From assembly GCA_002314635.1 (NCBI GenBank), contig DCGQ01000004.1, forward strand, positions 1-41,291: DNA of 41,291 nt, read 5' to 3'. The DNA is from Clostridiales bacterium UBA1774. GTDB taxonomy: Bacteria > Bacillota > Clostridia > Oscillospirales > Oscillospiraceae. The notes below the pieces were generated by a model. That model ran no database searches, was not told where the DNA came from, and saw nothing but the letters and a program-made list of their open reading frames with translations. A program made the position numbers and the translations under genes. The stretch's first letter is position 1, and every line of letters begins with the position of its first letter. Shown piece after piece: positions 31,150 through 38,003 of this stretch.

Positions 31150-31189
31150 AGGCTTCCCCGTATGGAAAACCGGGGAGGCCTTCTTTTTA
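31150..31189. terminator. Terminator between mgtE and the converging arsR gene
   Basis: AGGCTTCCCCG (31150-31160) pairs with CGGGGAGGCCT (31171-31181) over 11 bp with one T-G pair and a 10-base loop. T-rich sequence follows on the plus strand, and CTTTTT follows on the minus strand. The plus-strand T-tract overlaps the arsR stop codon (31187-31189). Confidence 0.85.
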
Positions 31190-31495
31190 TTCGGAAATAT
31201 GTTCCATACCCTGTCCCACGATGCTGCGGACGTGCTCATCCGCCAGAGAATAGAAGATGCTCTTTCCTTCCCTGCGGCAGCGAACCAGCCGGTTCTGTTT
31301 CAGAATCCGCAGCTGGTGGCTGACGGCGGACTGATTCATGCCCAGCTCCTCCGCCAGATCGCAGACGCAGACCTCCGCTTCCAGCAGGACAAACAGGATA
31401 CGGATTCTCGTTTCATCTCCGAAAACCTTGAACAGCTCTGCCAGCCGGGCCATCCGCTCGGCTGGCCCGGGAGGAACGGGATTCCATTCCGTCAT
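31187..31495 (-). CDS. ArsR/SmtB-family metal-responsive repressor
   Basis: This 102-residue winged-helix protein has the recognition helix in MNQSAVSHQLRILKQNRLV. Two metal sites of the family are visible: an alpha-3N-type CVCD (Cys43, Cys45) and a complete alpha-5 zinc site D86-x-H88-x10-H99-x2-E102, the same ligand set and spacing as SmtB. It should therefore sense Zn(II) and perhaps Cd/Pb. I chose ATG 31495, which overlaps the stop of the ATPase gene (ATGA); the ATPase and its repressor form one operon, so repression would be autoregulatory. Confidence 0.92.
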   Translation of the reverse strand: MTEWNPVPPGPAERMARLAELFKVFGDETRIRILFVLLEAEVCVCDLAEELGMNQSAVSHQLRILKQNRLVRCRREGKSIFYSLADEHVRSIVGQGMEHISE

Positions 31496-33411
31496 GCCCG
31501 CTCCCTTCCCAGCGCACGGAGCGCGTTCAGCACCGCAAGCACCATCACGCCCACATCCGCAAACACCGCAAGCCACAGATCCGCATAACCCAGTGCGCCC
31601 ATTACCATGCAAACCAGCTTGGCCCACAGAATAAAGACCACATTCTCCCGGACGATGTGCATACAGCGCTTTGCCCGCGCTACTGCCACGGCAAACTTCA
31701 TGGGGTCATCGTCCATCAGCACCACATCCGCAGCCTCGATGGCGGCATCGGAACCCAGTACACCCATTGCCGCGCCCACATCCGCCCGGGTCAGCAGCGG
31801 CGCGTCATTAATGCCGTCTCCCAGTGCCGCTACGGGTCCGTGTTTCCGGCGGGCCATCAGCCGTTCAAGCTCCTGAACCTTGTCTTCCGGCAGCAGCTCC
31901 GCGTGGACCTCATCCACCTTCAGCCGGAAAGCCGCCGTCTCTGCCGTGCTTTTCCGGTCGCCGGTCAGCAGCACGGTACGGGTCACGCCCATGCGTTTCA
32001 GCTCCGCTACCGTCTCCACGGCAGTGGGTTTCAGGGTGTCGGCAATCAGGATATGACCGGCATACTCCCCGTCTACTGAAACGTGCACCACTGTTCCGGC
32101 GCTGCGGCATTCCAGATAGGATACGCCCAGTTTTTCCATCAGCGCGGCATTTCCCACCGCTACAGTATGTTCGTCCACCCGGGCCAGCACGCCGAAACCA
32201 CTGCGTTCCCGGATCTCCGTCACCCGGCTCTCATCCGGTGTCGCTCCGCAGGCGCGGATCAGGCTGCGGCTGATGGGGTGGCTGCTGCGGCATTCCGCCA
32301 GCGCCGCCAGTTCCAGCAGCTTCTCTTTCTCCATGGAACCGTGATGGATGTCCATTACCTCAAATACGCCTTCGGTCATGGTGCCGGTCTTATCGAACAC
32401 CACGGTTTTCACCTGACTCAGCGTTTCCAGATATTCTGCGCCTTTGATGAGGATTCCGTCCCGCCCGGCGCCGCCGATTCCGGCAAAGAAGGTCAGCGGA
32501 ATGCTGATGACCAGCGCACAGGGACAACTGATCACAAGGAAGGTCAGCGCCCGGTAGGTCCACACATCCCACAGGGCGGGACTGTCCGCCATGGCGCGGC
32601 AAACCGGCGGCAGCACCGCCAGCAGCAGCGCCGCAGCGATCACACAAGGGGTGTAAATGCGGGAAAACCGGGTGATGAAGCGCTCACTGCGGGTCTTTCG
32701 TTCCGAAGCATTCTTCACCAGCTCCATCACGCGGGAAGCAGTGGATTCCCCGAATCCGCGCGTCGTCTGAACCCGCAGCACGCCGCTGCCATTGATGCAG
32801 CCGGAACAGACCTGACTGTCCGGCTCCACATCCCGGGGCAGGCTTTCCCCGGTCAGCGCACTGGTATCCAGCGAGCTTTCCCCGGTGAGCACCACGCCGT
32901 CCAGCGGGACACGCTCTCCGGGCTGCACCACAATCACGCTGCCCACAGGCACCTCCGCCGGATCCATCCGCAGGATGCTTCCGTTCAGCTGTTCCAGATT
33001 GGCATAATCCGGGCGGATATCCATCAGCTCGCTGATGTGCTTCTCGCTGCTTGCCACGGCTATGTCCTCAAACAGTTCTCCGATCTGGAAGAACAGCATG
33101 ACCGACACCGCTTCCGCGTCCTTGCCCAGCACCGCCGCACCAATGGTCGCCAATACCATCAGCAGGCATTCATCGAAAGGTTCCCGACGCAGGATCCCCT
33201 CTCCCGCTTCCTTCAGGATATCCCAGCCGATCAGCAGATAAGCCGCCAGACAGCACAGGCGGCGCAAGATCCCCGCCGGAAGCAGGAAGCTGAGGCCCAG
33301 TATGGCAGCGGAGGCGACAATTCGCAGGATGGTTCTCTGCTGCTGCACCGTCAGTCTGCCGCGAAGCAGAAGCCACGGTCTTTTCATTTTTTCACTTGAA
33401 CACTTGTTCAT
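31492..33411 (-). CDS. zntA/cadA: Zn/Cd/Pb-exporting P1B-type ATPase
   Basis: This 639-residue ATPase has all catalytic motifs: TGES (187-190), CPC (296-298), phosphorylated Asp340 in FDKTGTMTEG, HP (378-379), TGD (483-485) and GDGIND (531-536). Lys598 and Asp619 in the last two helices are the 21-residue-spaced pair of Zn2+/Cd2+ pumps (ZntA type). It lacks the usual N-terminal metal-binding HMA domain; a short basic start with one Cys replaces it. AAGGAG precedes ATG 33411. An SmtB-like operator overlaps the start codon, and the repressor gene follows. It exports excess zinc or toxic cadmium/lead. Confidence 0.95.
   Translation of the reverse strand: MNKCSSEKMKRPWLLLRGRLTVQQQRTILRIVASAAILGLSFLLPAGILRRLCCLAAYLLIGWDILKEAGEGILRREPFDECLLMVLATIGAAVLGKDAEAVSVMLFFQIGELFEDIAVASSEKHISELMDIRPDYANLEQLNGSILRMDPAEVPVGSVIVVQPGERVPLDGVVLTGESSLDTSALTGESLPRDVEPDSQVCSGCINGSGVLRVQTTRGFGESTASRVMELVKNASERKTRSERFITRFSRIYTPCVIAAALLLAVLPPVCRAMADSPALWDVWTYRALTFLVISCPCALVISIPLTFFAGIGGAGRDGILIKGAEYLETLSQVKTVVFDKTGTMTEGVFEVMDIHHGSMEKEKLLELAALAECRSSHPISRSLIRACGATPDESRVTEIRERSGFGVLARVDEHTVAVGNAALMEKLGVSYLECRSAGTVVHVSVDGEYAGHILIADTLKPTAVETVAELKRMGVTRTVLLTGDRKSTAETAAFRLKVDEVHAELLPEDKVQELERLMARRKHGPVAALGDGINDAPLLTRADVGAAMGVLGSDAAIEAADVVLMDDDPMKFAVAVARAKRCMHIVRENVVFILWAKLVCMVMGALGYADLWLAVFADVGVMVLAVLNALRALGRERA
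33397..33410. promoter_or_regulatory. Candidate ArsR/SmtB operator over the ATPase start codon
   Basis: TGAACA-CT-TGTTCA is a perfect 6-2-6 inverted repeat and fits the TGAA-n6-TTCA core of SmtB-type sites. It covers the first codons of the ATPase gene. Confidence 0.6.
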
Positions 33412-33427
33412 ATATGCACTCCTTTTT

Positions 33428-33449
33428 TGCTCCTCCCTGTGGAGGAGCA
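33428..33449 (-). promoter_or_regulatory. Stable hairpin in the ATPase leader
   Basis: TGCTCCTCC and GGAGGAGCA form a perfect 9-bp stem with a 4-base loop, followed by five A and the AAGGAG ribosome site. There is no T-run, so it is not a terminator for the ATPase transcript; it may affect translation or RNA stability. Confidence 0.5.
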
Positions 33450-33467
33450 GCGCTGCAATGTGGGTTC

Positions 33468-33496
33468 AGCATACGACAGCGGCGGCCCGATGTCAA
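33468..33496 (-). promoter_or_regulatory. Promoter for the ATPase-arsR operon
   Basis: Minus strand: TTGACA (-35, 33491-33496), 17-base spacer, TATGCT (-10, 33468-33473). The predicted leader is about 50 bases. Confidence 0.75.
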
Positions 33497-33609
33497 GTTT
33501 CCGGATTTCACGAAATTCCGCCATTCCCTCCGGGGTCTTTTGTGGAATGCTCCGGTTGTGTCTATCTTTTCAGAACAGATGGATAACCTGCTTTCCGTGT
33601 AATTCACTC

Positions 33610-33638
33610 TTGCAATCCGTAACGAATCATAGTAAAAT
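33610..33638 (+). promoter_or_regulatory. Promoter for the moxR operon
   Basis: TTGCAA (33610-33615), 17-base spacer, TAAAAT (33633-33638), about 35 bases before the moxR start. Confidence 0.6.
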
Positions 33639-33678
33639 CATTTTCATCAAAACCTACTGGAGAAAGGGACTGCTTTTT

Positions 33679-34647
33679 ATGGAACTTGCTGAAATCTCCC
33701 GTCTAACCGGGCGTATTAAGGCCAACGTGGAAAAGGTTATCGTGGGCAACGGCGATACGCTGGATCTGATGCTTACCGCGCTGATCGCCGGCGGCCACGT
33801 TCTTCTGGACGATGTTCCCGGCACCGGAAAAACCGTTACGGCTAAGGCTCTGGCCAAAAGTCTGGGTGTTGACATGAAGCGTATTCAGTTCACCCCTGAC
33901 CTGCTCCCCGGTGATGTGACCGGCACCAGCGTATTCAACCAGAAAGAATTTGCCTTTGAATTTCGGGAAGGCCCCGCCTTCACCAATGTGCTGCTGGCCG
34001 ATGAAGTGAACCGTGCCACGCCCCGCACCCAGAGCGCTCTGCTGGAATGTATGGAGGAGAAGCAGATCACGGCTGACGGTGTGACCAGAGTTCTGAGCCG
34101 TCCCTTCTTCGTGATCGCCACCCAGAACCCGGTGGAAAACAGCGGTACCTTCCCCCTGCCGGAAGCGCAGATGGACCGTTTTCTGATGCGGCTCCGTCCC
34201 GGCTACCCCTCCACCATGGGCGAGCTGGAGATTCTGGAGCGCTTTATCCGCAATGACCCGCTGCAGGAGCTGCAGAGCGTTGCCACCCGGGAGGAGCTGA
34301 TCGACGCGCAGGAAAGCTATTCCCGTGTCAAGGTCTCTGCGCCCGTCCGCCAGTACATCGTGGCTCTGACCGAGGCCACCCGCACCCCGGCGGAGGTCAC
34401 GCTGGGCGTCAGTCCCCGCGGTATGCTGTGGATGCTCCGCGCCGCGCAGGCCTATGCCGCCATTCACGGCCGGGATTATGTGCTGCCCGACGATGTGAAA
34501 GCGCTGGCAGTTCCGGTCTTTGCCCACCGTCTGGTCACCCGCACCGGCTACGGCGCCGTATCCCGCAGTGAAGAACTGATCCGGGAGCTGCTGCAGGCTG
34601 TGCCCGTGCCCTCTGAGGATCCGACTGCGGAAAAGATGGAGTCCTGA
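33679..34647 (+). CDS. MoxR-type AAA+ ATPase
   Basis: This 322-residue ATPase has Walker A VPGTGKT (46-52), Walker B LLADEVNRATPRTQSALLE, sensor FFVIATQNPVENSGTFPLPEAQMDRF and the C-terminal lid with LGVSPRG. MoxR proteins act as chaperones that mature or activate partners containing VWA/DUF58 domains; the DUF58 gene follows 4 bases after. ATG 33679 has AAAGGG 10 bases before it, and the upstream in-frame codons cross the divergent promoter region, so I exclude them. Confidence 0.93.
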   Translation: MELAEISRLTGRIKANVEKVIVGNGDTLDLMLTALIAGGHVLLDDVPGTGKTVTAKALAKSLGVDMKRIQFTPDLLPGDVTGTSVFNQKEFAFEFREGPAFTNVLLADEVNRATPRTQSALLECMEEKQITADGVTRVLSRPFFVIATQNPVENSGTFPLPEAQMDRFLMRLRPGYPSTMGELEILERFIRNDPLQELQSVATREELIDAQESYSRVKVSAPVRQYIVALTEATRTPAEVTLGVSPRGMLWMLRAAQAYAAIHGRDYVLPDDVKALAVPVFAHRLVTRTGYGAVSRSEELIRELLQAVPVPSEDPTAEKMES

Positions 34648-34651
34648 TACC

Positions 34652-35728
34652 ATGACTCCCATATGGATCATGATTATTGTGGCAGTCATCGCCATCGTGC
34701 AGACCGCCTATTACAATAAAAACGGGCTGAAAAAGGTCACCTACACCCGTCGGTTCAGCAAGAGCAAGGTCTTTGAGGGGGAAAAGGTGGAGCTGGTGGA
34801 GGTTCTCTCCAATGACAAGCTGATTCCCATTCCATGGGTTCGTGTGGAATCCCGCATCTCCAACAATCTGCAGTTTCGCCAGCAGGAGAACATGGGTCTG
34901 AGCATGGATCGGTTCCATAAAAGTCTGTTCTATCTGGGTGGTTATGCCCGTATCACCCGCCGCCATGAGGTCACGGCGCTGCGCCGCGGCTACTACGACT
35001 GTTCGCTGACCAGCATCGTGGCCGGCGACCTGTTCGGCGTGGCTCACGACCGGGCGGATGTGACCGGGGACGCGAAGCTGTTCGTCTACCCCGCCGTGCT
35101 GAAACCGGATCAGCTTCCGGAAACCGCTCTGAAATGGCAGGGCGATGTGACGGTTCGCCGCTGGATCCTGCCGGATCCCATGCTGGTTACCGGCATCCGG
35201 GCCTACCGACCCGGCGACCCGCAGAAGGATGTGCACTGGGGTGCTACCGCCCGCAGCGGCAGTCTGCAGGTCAAGCAGCGGGACTACACCGTCTCTCCCC
35301 GTGCGCTGCTGGTGATGAACTGCCAGATCAGCGAGAAGCAGTTTTCCGCCATGGAACCAAAGGACGAGGAATATCTGGAAGGCGGCATCCGGATCTGTGC
35401 CGCTCTGGCCGCATGGTGTGTTCAGAACGGTGTGGACGTGGGATTTCTGACCAACGGTGTCAGCCAGCTGGACGGGTTTGAGCTGAATGCGCCTCCCCGC
35501 TGTTCGGAAGCGCAGCTGGAACACATTCTGGAAGCGCTGGCCGTACTGCGTATCCGTATGGAACAGGATATGCACGTGCTGCTGGATCGGCAGATAGAAG
35601 CCGGGATCAGCGACATGGATATTCTCGTTGTTTCCGCCTACTGGAGTCAGGAGCTGGAGGAGCGGGCCATTAACCTCCGGCGCATGAACAATTCCGTCAC
35701 ATGGCTCAAGATCGGAGGCGGGCAATGA
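34652..35728 (+). CDS. DUF58 domain protein (MoxR partner)
   Basis: This 358-residue protein has an N-terminal membrane helix (about residues 3-18) and the DUF58 signature YRPGDPQKDVHWGATARSGS with following LQVKQRDYTVSPRALLVMN. Between them is a beta-rich region (GEKVELVEVLSNDKLIPIPWVRVE). The C-terminal half resembles a VWA fold. Most DUF58 proteins have two N-terminal helices; only one is clear here. GGAG lies 10 bases before ATG 34652. It overlaps the next gene by 4 bases (ATGA), so the three proteins probably form one membrane complex. Confidence 0.9.
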   Translation: MTPIWIMIIVAVIAIVQTAYYNKNGLKKVTYTRRFSKSKVFEGEKVELVEVLSNDKLIPIPWVRVESRISNNLQFRQQENMGLSMDRFHKSLFYLGGYARITRRHEVTALRRGYYDCSLTSIVAGDLFGVAHDRADVTGDAKLFVYPAVLKPDQLPETALKWQGDVTVRRWILPDPMLVTGIRAYRPGDPQKDVHWGATARSGSLQVKQRDYTVSPRALLVMNCQISEKQFSAMEPKDEEYLEGGIRICAALAAWCVQNGVDVGFLTNGVSQLDGFELNAPPRCSEAQLEHILEALAVLRIRMEQDMHVLLDRQIEAGISDMDILVVSAYWSQELEERAINLRRMNNSVTWLKIGGGQ

Positions 35729-37032
35729 AGCTGGAAAAACCCATCATGTGGCTGGTCAATCTGCTGCTCAGCCTGTTTTTCGCCTTCGGTATTCTGCAGT
35801 TTCTGGAACAGTTCAGTTCTCACGGCTGGGCATGGTACAGCCGCAGTCTCTGCTGCTGGCCGATTATTCTGTGCTTCCTCGCAGGTCTTGTGGGACGGCA
35901 GATCCCCCGCCTGAAATACCCGCTGTTGGGCGGCAGCGTCTTTGTGGCGCTGGCACTGATGACCGTTCTGTTCCCGGCCTACCGTTTTCTGGACATTGTG
36001 TACCTGCTCTGTGCTGCCGTTCTGGGCGCGGTGCTGTACATTCTGGGTCTCCGGGGTGAGGAACCCTTCCCCTCCCGGGTGGCGGTGGCCTCCCTGCTGG
36101 TGTATATTGCTGCCTGTGTGTTTTTCTTCAACGGGGATTATCAGTATCAGGATTATGCGCCGCTGACCTGGTGCGGGCTATTCGCCTTTACGCTTTCCCT
36201 CTACAGCTTTAATGCCGCCAGTCTGTATACCGGCGTTCACAATGCCAAGGGCGGTGAGAGCATGGCGATTCCCACCGGCATCCGGGGCAAGAATATGCTG
36301 CTGCTCACACTGTTTCTCATCGGTTCCATGCTGCTGGGCAGCCTGAAACCGCTGCATCGTGCGCTGGACAGTTTGTGGCACTGGCTGCTGCACTGTTTTG
36401 CGGTGTTCATCAAGTTCCTGACCAATGTTTCCGGCGGCGGAAGCAGCGGCCCCGCCACAGCCACACCCACGCCGGAGCCGGTGGAGACTGCCGCCAATGC
36501 GCTGGAAATGATGGAGGAGGGCAAGCCTACCTTCGTCATGATCTACGGTATTATTCTGGGCATCTGTGCCGTTGTTTTCTTCCTGCTGGCCTACGGCTTC
36601 GCCAAGGAAGGCCACAAAGGCGGCGGCAAGCTGCGGAAATGGGTTCGCGGTCTGTTCAATACCCGTGAAATTCTGGAATACGAGGACGACGTGGAGCGGA
36701 CGGCAGACCTGAAATCCCTGCTGCAGGAGCGGCGGGACAAAGCAAAGAAGTGGATGCAGAAACTGCGTACCAGACAGGAGCGATACGAGGATATGCCGGA
36801 TGAGCGGATGAAGATCCGCTTCGTTTACCGTGCGCTGCTGCGCTCCGGCCGCGTAGCCGGGTGGACGCCCTCCGCCACACCGGACGAGGTGGGCAGCAGT
36901 CTGCGAACCGAGGTACTGCGGCAGATGACCGCAGACTATGATACCGCGCGCTATGATGAAGATCACGAGATCACACCGGAGCAGGCCGCCAGAGGCCGGG
37001 AGGCGCTGGCGATGATTCAAAGGAGAAAATAA
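35725..37032 (+). CDS. Membrane protein with DUF4129-like C-terminus, lacking the transglutaminase domain
   Basis: This 435-residue protein has seven N-terminal hydrophobic segments (from about residue 5 to 195). A further amphipathic stretch, a G/S/T/P-rich linker (SGGGSSGPATATPTPEP, near 245-260), one more helix (about 272-292) and a basic, charged cytoplasmic domain of ~140 residues follow. That domain contains RFVYRALLRSGRVAG and TPSATPDEVG, the DUF4129 pattern (helix, then TP-x-E). In typical MoxR-DUF58 operons the third protein is a transglutaminase-like protease with the catalytic Cys-His-Asp domain at the linker position; here none is present. GGAGGC precedes ATG 35725. Function unknown; structural partner of the DUF58 protein is my inference. 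Confidence 0.7.
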   Translation: MKLEKPIMWLVNLLLSLFFAFGILQFLEQFSSHGWAWYSRSLCCWPIILCFLAGLVGRQIPRLKYPLLGGSVFVALALMTVLFPAYRFLDIVYLLCAAVLGAVLYILGLRGEEPFPSRVAVASLLVYIAACVFFFNGDYQYQDYAPLTWCGLFAFTLSLYSFNAASLYTGVHNAKGGESMAIPTGIRGKNMLLLTLFLIGSMLLGSLKPLHRALDSLWHWLLHCFAVFIKFLTNVSGGGSSGPATATPTPEPVETAANALEMMEEGKPTFVMIYGIILGICAVVFFLLAYGFAKEGHKGGGKLRKWVRGLFNTREILEYEDDVERTADLKSLLQERRDKAKKWMQKLRTRQERYEDMPDERMKIRFVYRALLRSGRVAGWTPSATPDEVGSSLRTEVLRQMTADYDTARYDEDHEITPEQAARGREALAMIQRRK

Positions 37033-37910
37033 TGGAAACCTTTACCGTCGGGGTGGATGTGGGCGGAACCCATGTCCGCTTCGGACTTCTGGGTGCGGAC
37101 GGCACCCTGCACAGCGTTTGTAAGCGCCCCCGGGCAGACGTGCTGCCGGATGAAGAACCGGCAAAGCTGGGTGATGTGCTGCACGAGTATATTGCGGAAC
37201 AGGGCGTCCCCGTTTCTGCCGTGGGCATCGGCATCCCGGGCACACTGAGCCGGGACTGCAGCACCACGCTGAAGGTGCCCAATGTTCCCGCGCTGAACGG
37301 GCTTCCGCTGGCCGATATGCTCAGTCGGCGGGCAGGCGTTCCGGTGAAGCTGGAAAACGACACAGTGATGCTGCTCACCGGCGACCAGTACCGTCTGGGT
37401 CTGCAGCCGGAGGGTCTGGTTGCTGGCGTCTACATCGGAACCGGACTGGGCAGCGCCATATTCTATGACGGAAAGCCGCTGAAAGGGCACAACGGCCTGA
37501 ACGAGCTGGGGCATTTCCCCGTTCCCGGCAGCAAGGAGCGCTGCACCTGCGGCAACGTTGGCTGCGCGGAGAATCTGGTTTCCGGCCGATACCTGCAGGC
37601 GCTGCGGGAACGGCTCTGGCCGGAAACCCACATTTCCCGCCTGTTCACCGAGCACGGTGACGCATCGGAAATTCAGGCGTTTCTGGACACCGCTGCCTGC
37701 ATTCTGGCAGGTGTGGTGAATCTGCTGGATCCGGAAGCGCTGATCGTCAGCGGCGGCGTTCCCGCCATGGCGGATTTCCCCCGGGCAGCGCTGGAAGCGG
37801 CGGCTCTGGAAAAATGTATGAAACCCCGTCCCGCCGAAACCCTTCGGCTCCTCTGGAGCGAGGGCGCGGATGACGCGGGCGTTCTGGGCGCGGCACTGTT
37901 CGCAAGATAA
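37032..37910 (+). CDS. ROK family sugar kinase (AlsK/glucokinase-like)
   Basis: This 292-residue kinase has the phosphate loop DVGGTHVRFG (9-18), catalytic Asp110 (KLENDTVM), ELGH (158-161) and the ROK zinc motif CTCGNVGCAE (Cys171, 173, 178). The pattern of GVYIGTGLGSAIFYDGKPL and LLDPEALIVSGGVPAMADFPR resembles D-allose kinase AlsK more than classic glucokinase, but substrate cannot be fixed. There is no N-terminal helix-turn-helix, so it is an enzyme and not a repressor. Its ATG shares a base with the stop of the upstream gene, with GGAGAAAATA before it, so it belongs to the moxR operon. A strong terminator follows. Confidence 0.88.
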   Translation: METFTVGVDVGGTHVRFGLLGADGTLHSVCKRPRADVLPDEEPAKLGDVLHEYIAEQGVPVSAVGIGIPGTLSRDCSTTLKVPNVPALNGLPLADMLSRRAGVPVKLENDTVMLLTGDQYRLGLQPEGLVAGVYIGTGLGSAIFYDGKPLKGHNGLNELGHFPVPGSKERCTCGNVGCAENLVSGRYLQALRERLWPETHISRLFTEHGDASEIQAFLDTAACILAGVVNLLDPEALIVSGGVPAMADFPRAALEAAALEKCMKPRPAETLRLLWSEGADDAGVLGAALFAR

Positions 37911-37919
37911 TTCTCTTTC

Positions 37920-37955
37920 AGTCGGTAGGAGGTTCCTCTTACCGGCTGTTTTTTT
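37920..37955 (+). terminator. Terminator of the moxR operon
   Basis: A 13-bp hairpin (arms 37920-37932 and 37935-37947, two G-T pairs, very tight loop) is followed by G and seven T (37949-37955). It lies 9 bases after the ROK stop. Confidence 0.9.
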
Positions 37956-37964
37956 CTGCAAGTA

Positions 37965-37973
37965 TGCTATAAT
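37965..37973 (+). promoter_or_regulatory. Extended -10 promoter for addB
   Basis: TGCTATAAT gives an exact -10 (TATAAT, 37968-37973) with extended TG-n. The -35 region falls in the T-run of the preceding terminator and is weak. The leader to addB is about 25 bases. Confidence 0.7.
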
Positions 37974-38003
37974 GAAGAAAACTGACACAGGGAGGATTCC
38001 CAT

